Shown: in pieces, positions 43,476 through 52,075 of the stretch
Position numbering within the stretch: position 1 is the stretch's first letter
How the letters are laid out: the number at the start of each line of letters is the position of its first letter
Source of the DNA: an uncultured Serinicoccus sp.
Lineage (GTDB): Bacteria; Actinomycetota; Actinomycetes; Actinomycetales; Dermatophilaceae
Assembly: GCF_947487915.1 (NCBI RefSeq)
Contig: NZ_CANKYH010000005.1
Coordinates: 124,001-188,000 of the forward strand
Reading direction: 5' to 3'
Length of the DNA stretch: 64,000 nucleotides
Program-made: the position numbers and the translations under genes
The notes under the pieces: generated by a model
Database searches by the model: none
Seen by the model: the letters and a program-made list of their open reading frames with translations, nothing else
Told to the model about the DNA's origin: nothing

Positions 43476-44953
43476 GACGGGGTCCTCCTCAGGGTGGCAG
43501 GGGTGCCGGACGCCGTGGTGCGGGCGTCCGGAGCGCTGGCGGCCGGCGTGGTGCGCGCGTCCGGAGCGGGGCGGGTGGTCGCCCGGTGCCCGTCCAGCGG
43601 CAGCCAGACACGCACCCGCCAGCCCGGCCCCCCGGTGCGCGGACCGGCCTCCACCCCGCCGCCGAGGTAGTCCGCGCGCTCGCGCATCCCCTGCAGCCCC
43701 AGGCCGGTGCCGGAGGTGCCGACCCGGGGGGACCCGTCGTCGACGACCTCCACCTCGACCGTCCCCGCGTCCTCGTCGACCCGCACGGTGGCGCGGGCGT
43801 GCCGGGCGGTGGAGTGGCGGCGCACGTTGGCCAGCCCCTCCTGCACGATCCGGTAGGCGGACAGCTGCAGCGGCGGGGGCACCCGGCCGGCCGCCCCCGG
43901 CGCTGACTCGACCACCTGGCCGGTGACCTCGCACACCGGCGTCGTGGCCTGCTCGATGAGCTGCGGCAGCGTCGCGAGCGTGGGCTGCGGTGCGCGGTCG
44001 GTGGCCTCCTGCGCGGGCCGGCCGTCCTCGTGGGCGTCCCCGTGGGCACCCCCGCTCCGGCCGTCGCTGACGCGCAACGTCCCCAGGAGGTCGCGCATCT
44101 GCGCCACGCCGTCGCGGGCCGCCCGCTCGATGGCGGTCAGCGAGTCGCGCGCGGCCTGGGGGTCGCGCTCCATCACCCGTCGGGCCGCCGCCGCCTGCAC
44201 CCCCATGACGGACACGTGGTGCGCGACGACGTCGTGCAGCTCGCGGGCGATGCGCAGCCGCTCGGCCACGACCGCCTGGTCGGTGAGCCGCTCGGTCTGC
44301 GCGCGGATCGTGTCGGCCTGCTGCTCCACCTGGGCGTGGCGCATCGCCCCCCGCCAGGCCACCTGGCCCAGGCCGATCGCGAAGCCGAAGAAGATCGCGT
44401 TGCCGAGGATCGAGAAGAGCACCACCGCGAGCACGGTCGGCAGCGGTCCCACCTGCTCGACGTCCGACTCCCCCAGGTTGCGGCGGATGTCCTCGATGCC
44501 CGAGCCGAGGGCATACGTCCAGGCGAAGAGCAGCACCAGCAGCACGAGCACGACGACCACCGCGCCCGCCAGTGCCCGTCGGTTCCTCGCCCAGGCCATG
44601 CCGGAGAAGATGAGCAGGAAGTAGGCCATCTGCGTCGTCAGCTGCGACATCGTCATGGGCATGACCAGCGACATGAGGATCATGTGGGTGCCCGCGGCCA
44701 GCGTCACGAAGACCGGCAGCCGCCGCCGCACGACGATGAGGGCGCAGAGCGAGACGACCCCGACGTACTGCCACCCGGGTCCGTAGCTCTCGTCCTGCAG
44801 GATCCCGAGCGAGCGGGTCAGCTCCTGCGACACGGTGATCGTCACCAGCGCCACCAGGGCCCACCGCAGGTCCGCCCGCAGCTCGCCGGGCCCCGGGGCA
44901 GGACGCTCCCAGACCTCGTCGACCCCGAACCAGCTCTCGACCGCCCGGATCAC
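43472..44953 (-). CDS. NarL-type sensor histidine kinase
   Basis: Membrane sensor kinase, 493 residues. About five N-terminal helices (from ADLRWALVALVTITVSQELT to about residue 205) lack a large external loop, suggesting membrane or intramembrane sensing. The HisKA_3 phospho-acceptor is His in RIARELHDVVAHHVSVMG, and the HATPase core shows VRRHS and GTGLGLQGMRERADYLGG. GTG 44953 is the start. This LiaS/DesK-like arrangement with the adjacent regulator and ABC-2 pump is typical of cell-envelope stress or antibiotic-detoxification modules. Confidence 0.92.
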   Translation of the reverse strand: MIRAVESWFGVDEVWERPAPGPGELRADLRWALVALVTITVSQELTRSLGILQDESYGPGWQYVGVVSLCALIVVRRRLPVFVTLAAGTHMILMSLVMPMTMSQLTTQMAYFLLIFSGMAWARNRRALAGAVVVVLVLLVLLFAWTYALGSGIEDIRRNLGESDVEQVGPLPTVLAVVLFSILGNAIFFGFAIGLGQVAWRGAMRHAQVEQQADTIRAQTERLTDQAVVAERLRIARELHDVVAHHVSVMGVQAAAARRVMERDPQAARDSLTAIERAARDGVAQMRDLLGTLRVSDGRSGGAHGDAHEDGRPAQEATDRAPQPTLATLPQLIEQATTPVCEVTGQVVESAPGAAGRVPPPLQLSAYRIVQEGLANVRRHSTARHARATVRVDEDAGTVEVEVVDDGSPRVGTSGTGLGLQGMRERADYLGGGVEAGPRTGGPGWRVRVWLPLDGHRATTRPAPDARTTPAASAPDARTTASGTPATLRRTPS

Positions 44954-45063
44954 GGCAGGGCCTGCCCACGCTCTCGTCTCACCACGGGACCCAGCCTAGG
45001 CAGACCCGACGCGGGCGTGCCTCCGCCGCACGAGGGAGATCGCGACCGGTCGGTGGCGGGGCC

Positions 45064-46344
45064 TCACCCTCGGGGGGTGAGCGACGGCATACCCCCGAGG
45101 AAGGGGCGCAGGGCCTCCGGGACGCGGACGCTGCCGTCGGCCTGCTGGTGGTTCTCCAGCAGGGCGACGATCGGGCGGGTGCTCGTGGCGACCGTGCCGT
45201 TGAGGGTCGCCACGGCCCGGGTGCCCGAGCCGTGCGGGTCACGCTCGCGGGTGCCCAGGCGACGCGCCTGGAAGGTCGTGCAGTTCGACGTCGAGGTGAG
45301 CTCGCGGTACCTCTCCTGCGTCGGCACCCACGCCTCGCAGTCGAACTTGCGCGCCGCGGGGCCACCCAGGTCGCCGGCCGCGACGTCGATGATGCGGTAG
45401 GGCAGCTCCAGGGCGTCGAGCAGGCGGCGCTCGATCCGCAGGAGGTTCTGGTGCTCGGCCTCGGCGTCCTCGACGCGGCAGTAGACGAACATCTCGGTCT
45501 TGGTGAACTGGTGCACCCGGAAGATGCCCTTGGTGTCCTTGCCGTAGGACCCGGCCTCGCGGCGGTAGCAGGTGGAGGTCGCGACATACCGCAGCGGGCC
45601 GTCGGCCAGGTCGAGGATCTCGTCGGCGTGCAGCCCGGCGAGCGCGACCTCGGAGGTGCCGGTGAGGTAGAGGTCGTCGGCCTCCAGGCGGTAGACCTCG
45701 TCGGCGTGGGCGTCGAGGAAGCCCGCGCCGGCCATGGTCTCGGGACGCACGAGGTTGGGGACGATCGCCGGGACGAAGCCCTCCTCCTGCGCGATCTGCT
45801 GGGCCAGACCCATGAGCGCCTGCTCGAGCCGGGCCCCGTCGCCCAGCAGGTAGTAGAAGCGGGCGCCGGCGACCTTGGCGCCGCGGGCCATGTCGATGGC
45901 GCCGAGCCCCTCCCCGATCGCGAGGTGGTCGCGCGGCTCGAAGCCCTCGGCCGCGAAGTCGCGGGGGGTGCCGACCTCCTCGAGGGTGACGAAGTCGTCC
46001 TCGCCGCCGACCGGCACGCCGTCCATGACGACGTTGCCGATGCGGCGCATCGCCTCGTCGCGGGCGCTCGCCGCCTCACCGGCCTGCGCGTCCAGCGTCT
46101 TGACGCGGGCGGCCAGCTCCTTGACCTCCGCGAGCAGGGCCTGCTTCTGCTCGCCCTGCGCCTGGGCGACCTTCTTGCCGAACGCCTTCTGCTCGGCCCG
46201 CGCGGCCTCGAACTGCGCCAGTGCGCCGCGGTGCGCCTCGTCGGCGGAGAGCACCTGGTCGACGACGGACGGGTCCTCACCACGGGCCTGCTGGCTGGTG
46301 CGGACGCGGTCGGGGTCGGAGCGCAGGTCGCGGAGGTCGATCAT
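45064..46344 (-). CDS. serS: seryl-tRNA synthetase
   Basis: Class II aminoacyl-tRNA synthetase charging tRNA-Ser and tRNA-Sec; 426 residues. The N-terminal coiled-coil arm (about 28-105: [20 protein letters not shown] onward) binds tRNA. Motif 2 ([21 protein letters not shown]) and motif 3 ([11 protein letters not shown]) are intact. Its ATG is preceded at 7 nt by TAGGCT on the minus strand, implying a leaderless message from a promoter interlocked with that of the divergent lipid-kinase gene. Confidence 0.96.
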   Translation of the reverse strand: MIDLRDLRSDPDRVRTSQQARGEDPSVVDQVLSADEAHRGALAQFEAARAEQKAFGKKVAQAQGEQKQALLAEVKELAARVKTLDAQAGEAASARDEAMRRIGNVVMDGVPVGGEDDFVTLEEVGTPRDFAAEGFEPRDHLAIGEGLGAIDMARGAKVAGARFYYLLGDGARLEQALMGLAQQIAQEEGFVPAIVPNLVRPETMAGAGFLDAHADEVYRLEADDLYLTGTSEVALAGLHADEILDLADGPLRYVATSTCYRREAGSYGKDTKGIFRVHQFTKTEMFVYCRVEDAEAEHQNLLRIERRLLDALELPYRIIDVAAGDLGGPAARKFDCEAWVPTQERYRELTSTSNCTTFQARRLGTRERDPHGSGTRAVATLNGTVATSTRPIVALLENHQQADGSVRVPEALRPFLGGMPSLTPRG

Positions 46345-46380
46345 GCGACCAGCCTACTGGCGGGTCTGTAGGGTCACGGC
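46345..46380. promoter_or_regulatory. 36-bp divergent serS / lipid-kinase promoter region
   Basis: Minus strand: TAGGCT (46356-46351), 6 nt from the serS ATG. Plus strand: TAGGGT (46369-46374), 6 nt from the lipid-kinase ATG. The expected -35 of each overlaps the core of the other, so RNA polymerase cannot occupy both at once and both messages are leaderless. Confidence 0.55.
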
Positions 46381-47403
46381 ATGGATTCTGCTGGCCGGGC
46401 GGCCGTCATCGTCAACCCCACGAAGTTCTCCGACGTGGGTCGCGTGCGCCGGCGGGTGGAGGAGGTATGCCGTCGGCACGGGTGGGTGGAGCCGCTCTGG
46501 CTGGAGACCACCGCCGAGGACCCCGGGCCTGGTCAGACCGCCCAGGCGCTGGAGGCGGGGGTGGACGTCGTCTGCCCGCTGGGGGGCGACGGGACGGTCC
46601 GGGCCGTGGGGGCCGCGATGGCGGGCTCCGGGGTGCCGGTGGGACTGCTGCCGGGGGGCACCGGCAACCTGCTGGCCCGCAACCTGGAGCTGCCGGTCGA
46701 GTCGCTGGAGCGGGCCCTGACGATCGCCCTCACCGGCCGGACGGCCCCCATCGACACCTGCCGGCTCGAGCTGGTCCGGCCGACGACCTCCCAGCTGGAG
46801 GCGCGGCTGGAGGACGAGGAGGGCCAGCCCTCCAAGAGCGTCGACATGGACGACGCCGTCGACGACCGGACGAGTCCTGATATGCGCGAGGAGCACCGCT
46901 TCCTCGTCATGGCGGGCCTCGGGTTCGACGCGGAGGTGATGGCCGCCGCTCCGGAGAAGCTCAAGGCGCGGGTGGGGTGGCTGGCCTATCTCGTAACCGG
47001 GCTGCAGCACCTCAAGGGACCCCAGTTCACCGTGGACCTGCGGATGCCGGGCGCCGGGCAGGTGCGCCGACGGGTGCGCTCGGTCATGGTCGGCAACGTG
47101 GGCAAGCTGCAGGGCGGGATGGAGCTGCTGCCCGACGCGCTCGCCGACGACGGCACCATGGACGCGGTGCTGCTCTCGCCCGAGGGGGTCGTCGGCTGGG
47201 CCGCGACCGTCGCCCAGCTCACCACCCGCCGCCGGGTCGGGCACCGGCGGGTCGAGCACTTCCAGAGCCCCGAGGTGCGGATCGTGTCGGACAAGCCGGT
47301 GGAGCTGGAGATCGACGGGGACACCATGGGCTCGGTGCTGGCCATCCGGGTGCAGGTCGACCCCGGCAGCCTGCTGGTGCGCCTCCCCGGGACCGCCGCC
47401 TGA
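46381..47403 (+). CDS. diacylglycerol kinase family lipid kinase
   Basis: Cytoplasmic or membrane-associated lipid kinase of the DAGK_cat fold, 340 residues. VIVNPTKF at the N-terminus, the ATP motif PLGGDGTVRAVG and LPGGTGNLLARN are diagnostic, and the C-terminal LEIDGDTMG is conserved. An insert of about 40 acidic residues (LEDEEGQPSKSVDMDDAVDD) lies in the second domain. It recycles diacylglycerol to phosphatidate or phosphorylates related lipids. It is divergent from serS over only 36 bp. Confidence 0.9.
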   Translation: MDSAGRAAVIVNPTKFSDVGRVRRRVEEVCRRHGWVEPLWLETTAEDPGPGQTAQALEAGVDVVCPLGGDGTVRAVGAAMAGSGVPVGLLPGGTGNLLARNLELPVESLERALTIALTGRTAPIDTCRLELVRPTTSQLEARLEDEEGQPSKSVDMDDAVDDRTSPDMREEHRFLVMAGLGFDAEVMAAAPEKLKARVGWLAYLVTGLQHLKGPQFTVDLRMPGAGQVRRRVRSVMVGNVGKLQGGMELLPDALADDGTMDAVLLSPEGVVGWAATVAQLTTRRRVGHRRVEHFQSPEVRIVSDKPVELEIDGDTMGSVLAIRVQVDPGSLLVRLPGTAA

Positions 47404-47481
47404 CCACCGCCTGCACCGGGCGTGCATCCGGTGCGGTCCTACCGCGCGTCCGCTGCGGGTCCGCCACGGGGGGGCCGGGGG

Positions 47482-47937
47482 TCAGGTGTCCTGGCCGGTG
47501 CGGGCGGCGTCGAGCGCCTGGCGCTCCTCGGGCGTGAGGACGATCTCGGAGTCTCCGCCGACGATGCCCTTGGCGTAGGTCCGGCTCTCGCCGCGGGCGT
47601 GGATCGAGCTGATGACCATGCCGTCCCCCGTGTCGTCGACGACCGCGGCCGAGAAGCTCATCCGGCCACCCATGTCCCCGAAGGCGTCGTACCGCACGAC
47701 CGCCACGTGCCGCAGCGCCTGCGCGAGGTCACCGCGCACGCTCGCCAGCTCCTGCTCCAGCGCCTCGATCCGGCTGCGCTCGGGTGTGGTGGGCGCGCCG
47801 GCCTCGACGAGCTGGGTCAGCCGCCGGTCGACGACCCGCAGCCGCCGCCAGACGACGGCCGTGACCAGCAGGGCGAGCAGGGCGATCGCGCCGGCGGTCC
47901 AGGCGAGCAGCTCGGGGTCCAGGCGTGCAGCGTCCAC
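47482..47937 (-). CDS. DUF4446 family protein
   Basis: Small membrane-anchored protein, 151 residues. One N-terminal helix (LLAWTAGAIALLALLVTAVVW, about 10-30), a coiled coil (IEALEQELASVRGDLAQAL) and the family core VVRYDAFGDMGGRMSFSAAVVDD, then GMVISSIHARGESRTYAKGI and LTPEERQAL. The family is conserved in Firmicutes and Actinobacteria with no known function. GTG 47937 is supported by TACCCT (47949-47944) 6 nt upstream, a leaderless layout. Confidence 0.88.
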   Translation of the reverse strand: MDAARLDPELLAWTAGAIALLALLVTAVVWRRLRVVDRRLTQLVEAGAPTTPERSRIEALEQELASVRGDLAQALRHVAVVRYDAFGDMGGRMSFSAAVVDDTGDGMVISSIHARGESRTYAKGIVGGDSEIVLTPEERQALDAARTGQDT

Positions 47938-47943
47938 GCGCTC

Positions 47944-47949
47944 AGGGTA
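47944..47949 (-). promoter_or_regulatory. -10 element of the DUF4446 gene, leaderless
   Basis: TACCCT on the minus strand, inside a GGCATACC octamer, ends 6 nt before the GTG at 47937. Confidence 0.4.
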
Positions 47950-48031
47950 TGCCGCCACGCACCAGCGGGCGTCCGGCCGCTCCCCAGGGAGCCGACGGGC
48001 CGCCGTGGGACCATGCACGGGGAGGTGAGCC

Positions 48032-50164
48032 ATGGGAGACGGACGGCGCGGGCCGGGCAGCGTGCAGCGGGGGTCGGACGCCCGGACCCCGCCGGTCGGC
48101 GAGCCGGAGAACCCGGCGGGCCGGGCAGCGGCCGGCCCGCGGTCGCCCCGGGCGGCCTGGGGGCTCGTCGGGGCGGTGCTCCTCTCCTGGGTCCTCGCCG
48201 TGGTCGCCGGGGTGACGGGTCTGGCACCCGCGCACGCCCCGGACACGCGGCCGCTGGCCACGGCGACGGACCCGCAGGTGGTGCTGGTCGGCATACCGGG
48301 GCTCACCTGGGACCTCGTGGACGACGACACGCCGACGCTGCAGTCCCTGGCGCGGACCGGCCGAACTGCGGCGCTGGTCGCCCGGGGGCCCGACGAGGTG
48401 ACCTGCGCCGCCGACGCCTGGCTGACCGTGGGTACGGGCACGAGGACCGAGCGCGAGGCCCTCGGCTGCGGCCCGGACGCGACGCCCCCGTGGGGCTCCC
48501 CGGACTCGACGGACCCCGACCTGCCCGCCCTCACCGGGCCGGTCGAGGCGGCCGGGGGGTGCGTCGCGACGTACGGCCTGACCGCCACCCCCGGGCCGGC
48601 CGGCCGGCCGCAGCTGGACACCGCGGGCGCCGGACTGCTCGCCGGGCCGACCCTCGACCCGGAGTGCCAGGTCCACCTCCTCGCCGGCCCGACCGTCCTG
48701 GAGGGGGACCGCTCGGACGTGCTGGAGGCCACCGACACGGCCCTCGCCGACCTCGTCGACGGGCTCCCGGACGGCAGCACGCTGGTCGTGAGCGGGATGG
48801 GGCAGACCGCCGGCCGGCCCGACGCGCAGGTCCTCGTGGTCCACGGTCCGGCGGGAGGCTCGCAGGAGCTCGCGCCACCGGCGCAGCTGAGCTCGGGCTC
48901 GACCCGGCAGACCGGGCTCGTGCAGCTGGTGGACCTCACGCCGACCGTCCTCTCCCTCGCGGACGTGCCGCCCGGCCCGGACGGTGCGGCCCTGCCCGGC
49001 TCACCGGTCACCGCCGTGGAGGGCGCGACGACGGACCCCGCCCAGGACTCGGCGGACCTGGCGACCGCGGTCAGCGACGCCAAGAGACTGGCCCCCTGGA
49101 CCCTCGGCGCCCTGGCGGTGGTGCTCCTGCCGCTGCTCGGGCTCGCCGGTCTGCTCGGCAGCCGTCGCCTGCTCGTCGGCACGACCGCGACGGTCATGGC
49201 GGTGCCCGCCGTCACCTTCCTCGCCGGCCTGGTGCCGTGGTGGCGGGCGGGGCAGCCCTGGCCGGCCCTCACGGCCACCGTCCTCGCGGTCGCCGCGCTG
49301 GTCGCCGCCCTGGCGGTCCATCTCGCCCACCGGGCCGGGCCGGTGACCGGACCGAGCCGCCGCAGCCCGCTGCTCCTCCCCGCGCTCGTCGCGGCCGCGA
49401 CCCTCGTCGTGCTCGGCGTCGACACGATCTGGTCCTCCCGCCTCGGACTGGTGAGCGTCCTGGGGCTGCAGCCGGTGACGGCGGGGCGGTTCTACGGGCA
49501 GGGCAACGTCGGCTTCGGCATGCTGCTGGGCGCACTGCTCGTGGTCCTGGCCGCCGCCCTCAGCTGGCTCCCGCGCCGGGGGGCGGCCCTGGCCGTGGCA
49601 CTGCTGGGCGGTGCGTCACTGCTGCTCGGCGCGGCTCCTGGCGCGGGCGCCGACTTCGGCAGCGTCCCGGCCACGGCGGTGGTGACCGGCCTGCTGCTGC
49701 TCGCCGCCCTGGGTCTGCGGTGGACCTGGCGCTCGCTGCTCGCCGTGGCCGCCGGGTCGGCCGTCCTGGCGCTGCTGGCGATGGTGCTCGACTGGCTGCG
49801 GGGGCCGGAGCGACGCACCCACCTGGGGGCGTTCGTGCAGTCCGCGCTGGACGGCGAGGCCCTCGGCATCGTCACCCGCAAGCTCGAGCAGAGCCTGGGG
49901 ATCCTCGTGAGCTATCCCCTGTCCTGGCTGGCGGTCGCCGCGCTCCTCGCCGTGGCCTGGGTCGTCGTCCGCCGGCCGGGGTGGAGCGGACCGCTGTGGC
50001 GCGAGCCGGGGGTGACCCCGGTGGCGGCAGCCGCACTGGCGGGTATGACGGTCGCCTGGGTCCTCAACGACTCCGGCATCGCGGCGGTCGCCCTCTGCCT
50101 GACGATGCTGCTGACGGCCGGGATCCTGCTGCTCGCCCCCGAGGGGGAGCCGGAGCGACGCTGA
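48032..50164 (+). CDS. large membrane protein with alkaline-phosphatase-like N-terminal domain
   Basis: Integral membrane protein, 710 residues. After one helix (about 42-64), an external domain of about 280 residues carries VVLVGIPGLTWDLVDDDTPT, TCAADAWLTVGTG and LVVSGMG, reminiscent of the alkaline-phosphatase/sulfatase fold with Thr or Ser at the nucleophile position, although metal ligands are sparse. About ten helices follow (352-700). The family is conserved in actinobacteria without assigned function. A good ribosome site (GGGGAGG) precedes the ATG. It converges on a glycosyltransferase gene, which suggests envelope biogenesis (inference). Confidence 0.75.
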   Translation: MGDGRRGPGSVQRGSDARTPPVGEPENPAGRAAAGPRSPRAAWGLVGAVLLSWVLAVVAGVTGLAPAHAPDTRPLATATDPQVVLVGIPGLTWDLVDDDTPTLQSLARTGRTAALVARGPDEVTCAADAWLTVGTGTRTEREALGCGPDATPPWGSPDSTDPDLPALTGPVEAAGGCVATYGLTATPGPAGRPQLDTAGAGLLAGPTLDPECQVHLLAGPTVLEGDRSDVLEATDTALADLVDGLPDGSTLVVSGMGQTAGRPDAQVLVVHGPAGGSQELAPPAQLSSGSTRQTGLVQLVDLTPTVLSLADVPPGPDGAALPGSPVTAVEGATTDPAQDSADLATAVSDAKRLAPWTLGALAVVLLPLLGLAGLLGSRRLLVGTTATVMAVPAVTFLAGLVPWWRAGQPWPALTATVLAVAALVAALAVHLAHRAGPVTGPSRRSPLLLPALVAAATLVVLGVDTIWSSRLGLVSVLGLQPVTAGRFYGQGNVGFGMLLGALLVVLAAALSWLPRRGAALAVALLGGASLLLGAAPGAGADFGSVPATAVVTGLLLLAALGLRWTWRSLLAVAAGSAVLALLAMVLDWLRGPERRTHLGAFVQSALDGEALGIVTRKLEQSLGILVSYPLSWLAVAALLAVAWVVVRRPGWSGPLWREPGVTPVAAAALAGMTVAWVLNDSGIAAVALCLTMLLTAGILLLAPEGEPERR

Positions 50165-50197
50165 GTGCGTGGGCGAGGAGGGCGGCCGGGTCCGACC

Positions 50198-51124
50198 TCA
50201 GGCGTCCGGACGACGGCGCGCGCGCTCCTCGTAGGCCGCCTTCGCCCGGTCCAGGAGCGGGCGGCCGTGCCGCTGCACCTGCTCGGTGACCTGGCTGGCG
50301 GTCCGGCGCGCCAGCGGCACCCCGCGCTCCCGCGCGGTCTGGGCGAGCCTGGCCCCCTGCTCGCGGGCGATCCGGCTGCCCTCGAGGCCGCCCTCGCGGA
50401 CCTTGTCCGGCACCCCGGAGCGCTCGGCGAGCGCCAGCGAGACGTCCGCCAGCTGACGGGCGCGGTGGGCCTGGGAGGACAGGTCGCGACCGGTGGCCCG
50501 GTGCCGCACCTCGCAGGGGATCTCCAGCACCCGCCGGCCGGAGCGGACGACGTCGATGGTCAGGCCGACCTCGACGCCCCACCCCCGCGCCAGCGGCATC
50601 GCGTCCAGGAGGGCCTCCCGGGTGAGGCAGCGCTGTCCGGAGAGCGGTTGCGTGGGCTCCCAGCCGGTGAGCCGGCGGATGCCCGCGGAGGCGGTCCGCA
50701 CGACAAGGCCCAGCCCGGCCGCACCGGGCTGCGGCGGCAGGACCGCGATCGTCATGTCGGCCTGCCCGACGAGCACCGGCGTGATGATCGGCCCCAGCTC
50801 GGCGGCCGACTCCTCGAGGTCGGCGTCCACGAAGAGGACGGGCGCACCCGGCCGCAGCTCCTGCGCCCGGGCCACGCCGGTGGTCATGGCGGCAGCCTTG
50901 CCACGGTTGCGCTCGTGGCGGACCACCTCGACCCGGCCCGACCACTCGGCGACGTGCGCCGTCTGGTCGGTCGACCCGTCGTCGACCACCACGACCGCGC
51001 CCACCAGCGGCAGCCGCTGCAGGGCCGCGAGGGTGGCGCCGATCCGGGACTCCTCGTCCTTGGCGGGCACGACAGCCACCACGAGCTCCTGCGGGACGCC
51101 TTCCACCGGCTGCGACGCGCTCAT
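50198..51124 (-). CDS. family 2 glycosyltransferase
   Basis: GT-A fold glycosyltransferase, 308 residues. VVAVVPAKDEESRIGATLAAL at the N-terminus, VVVVDDGSTDQT (nucleotide-binding Asp) and the DxD-like FVDADLEE are clear; GWGVEVGLTIDVV follows. A long basic C-terminal region (REGGLEGSRIAREQGARLA...) replaces membrane helices. ATG 51124 follows the DUF5926 stop by 4 bp, so they are co-transcribed. It could make dolichol- or glucosyl-3-phosphoglycerate-type products; the acceptor is unknown. Confidence 0.85.
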   Translation of the reverse strand: MSASQPVEGVPQELVVAVVPAKDEESRIGATLAALQRLPLVGAVVVVDDGSTDQTAHVAEWSGRVEVVRHERNRGKAAAMTTGVARAQELRPGAPVLFVDADLEESAAELGPIITPVLVGQADMTIAVLPPQPGAAGLGLVVRTASAGIRRLTGWEPTQPLSGQRCLTREALLDAMPLARGWGVEVGLTIDVVRSGRRVLEIPCEVRHRATGRDLSSQAHRARQLADVSLALAERSGVPDKVREGGLEGSRIAREQGARLAQTARERGVPLARRTASQVTEQVQRHGRPLLDRAKAAYEERARRRPDA

Positions 51125-51128
51125 CGGC

Positions 51129-52037
51129 TCAGCGCAGCGTGACCTGGCGGGAGACCAGGGCGTTCCTGGCCCGGCGCTCGGGCTCGGTGAGCGGCGCCTC
51201 CTGGCCGAGCGCGGCGGCATACCGCTCCTGGAGCGCGGTCAGCGCCTCGGCGTGGTCCTCGGCGCCGCTGTCGGCAGGCACCTCCAGGACGGGGACGAGC
51301 ACCCCGCAGGCGCGGAAGGCCCCGATGAGGTCGGTGCCCTCGCCCAGGGTGTGCTCGTGGGCGGCCTGCAACCGGGCCAGCGCCTGCAGCGCCGTGTCCT
51401 CGTCCTCGTCGAGGATCCACCGGATGTAGGACCGCCCCGACATGTGGCACCAGAACGCCGTGGGGACCCCCTCCACGCGGGCCATGGGGACGGCCGACTC
51501 GTTCATCTGCTCGAGCGCGGCCGTCATCTCCTCGGTGGCGTCCTCGCCGAGCCAGAAGCCGAAGTCGTCGTGCACCTCGACGGCCAGCTGCTGCCCCTCG
51601 ACCAGGACGTCCTGCAGCCGCGGGGTGTCGGTGGTCGCGGGGCGCACGGAGTTGACCGAGGTGCCCGGCTCCGCGGCGAGCGCGGTGAGGGCGGCGGCGA
51701 CGATGTCACGGGAGGCGTCACCGCTGCTGGTGCGGGACTGGAGGGCGACGAGCACCTCGCCGTTCTCGCGGTGGATCGCCGGCATCGCCGCGGGCAGCAC
51801 GGTGACCAGGGTGACCTGGTGCTCGCCCGCGGGGACCTCGCGGCCTGAGACCGTCGCGCCCTCGGGCACGGCGAGGGTGACCGGAGCCGAGGCGGCGGGG
51901 AGGATCTCCCGCATCGCCACCCACTCGCTCTCGCCCGCGAGACCCTCGAAGGGCCGGGAGACGAAGGGCGCCGGCCGTGCCGACCCCTGCGCCTGCGTGC
52001 CGCCCGCCTGCCGCTTCTTGCGTGATGCCTTACCCAT
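51129..52037 (-). CDS. DUF5926 family protein
   Basis: Conserved actinobacterial protein of unknown role, 302 residues. The basic start MGKASRKKRQAGG is followed by the family signature VSRPFEGLAGESEWVAMREILPAA and later VEVHDDFGFWLGE. It has no signal peptide or membrane helix and probably acts in the cytoplasm. A -10 like TAGACT (52051-52046) lies 8 nt from the ATG. It is divergent from the acyl-CoA hydrolase gene across 38 bp and followed closely by the glycosyltransferase. Confidence 0.85.
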   Translation of the reverse strand: MGKASRKKRQAGGTQAQGSARPAPFVSRPFEGLAGESEWVAMREILPAASAPVTLAVPEGATVSGREVPAGEHQVTLVTVLPAAMPAIHRENGEVLVALQSRTSSGDASRDIVAAALTALAAEPGTSVNSVRPATTDTPRLQDVLVEGQQLAVEVHDDFGFWLGEDATEEMTAALEQMNESAVPMARVEGVPTAFWCHMSGRSYIRWILDEDEDTALQALARLQAAHEHTLGEGTDLIGAFRACGVLVPVLEVPADSGAEDHAEALTALQERYAAALGQEAPLTEPERRARNALVSRQVTLR

Positions 52038-52075
52038 AGCGGGCGAGTCTACGTGCGTCGTGAGAGCCTGCCTGC

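Noticed and set aside
45064..46344. T-box or other leader riboswitch for serS
   Set aside because: Only 36 bp separate serS from the divergent gene, so there is no room for a leader RNA.
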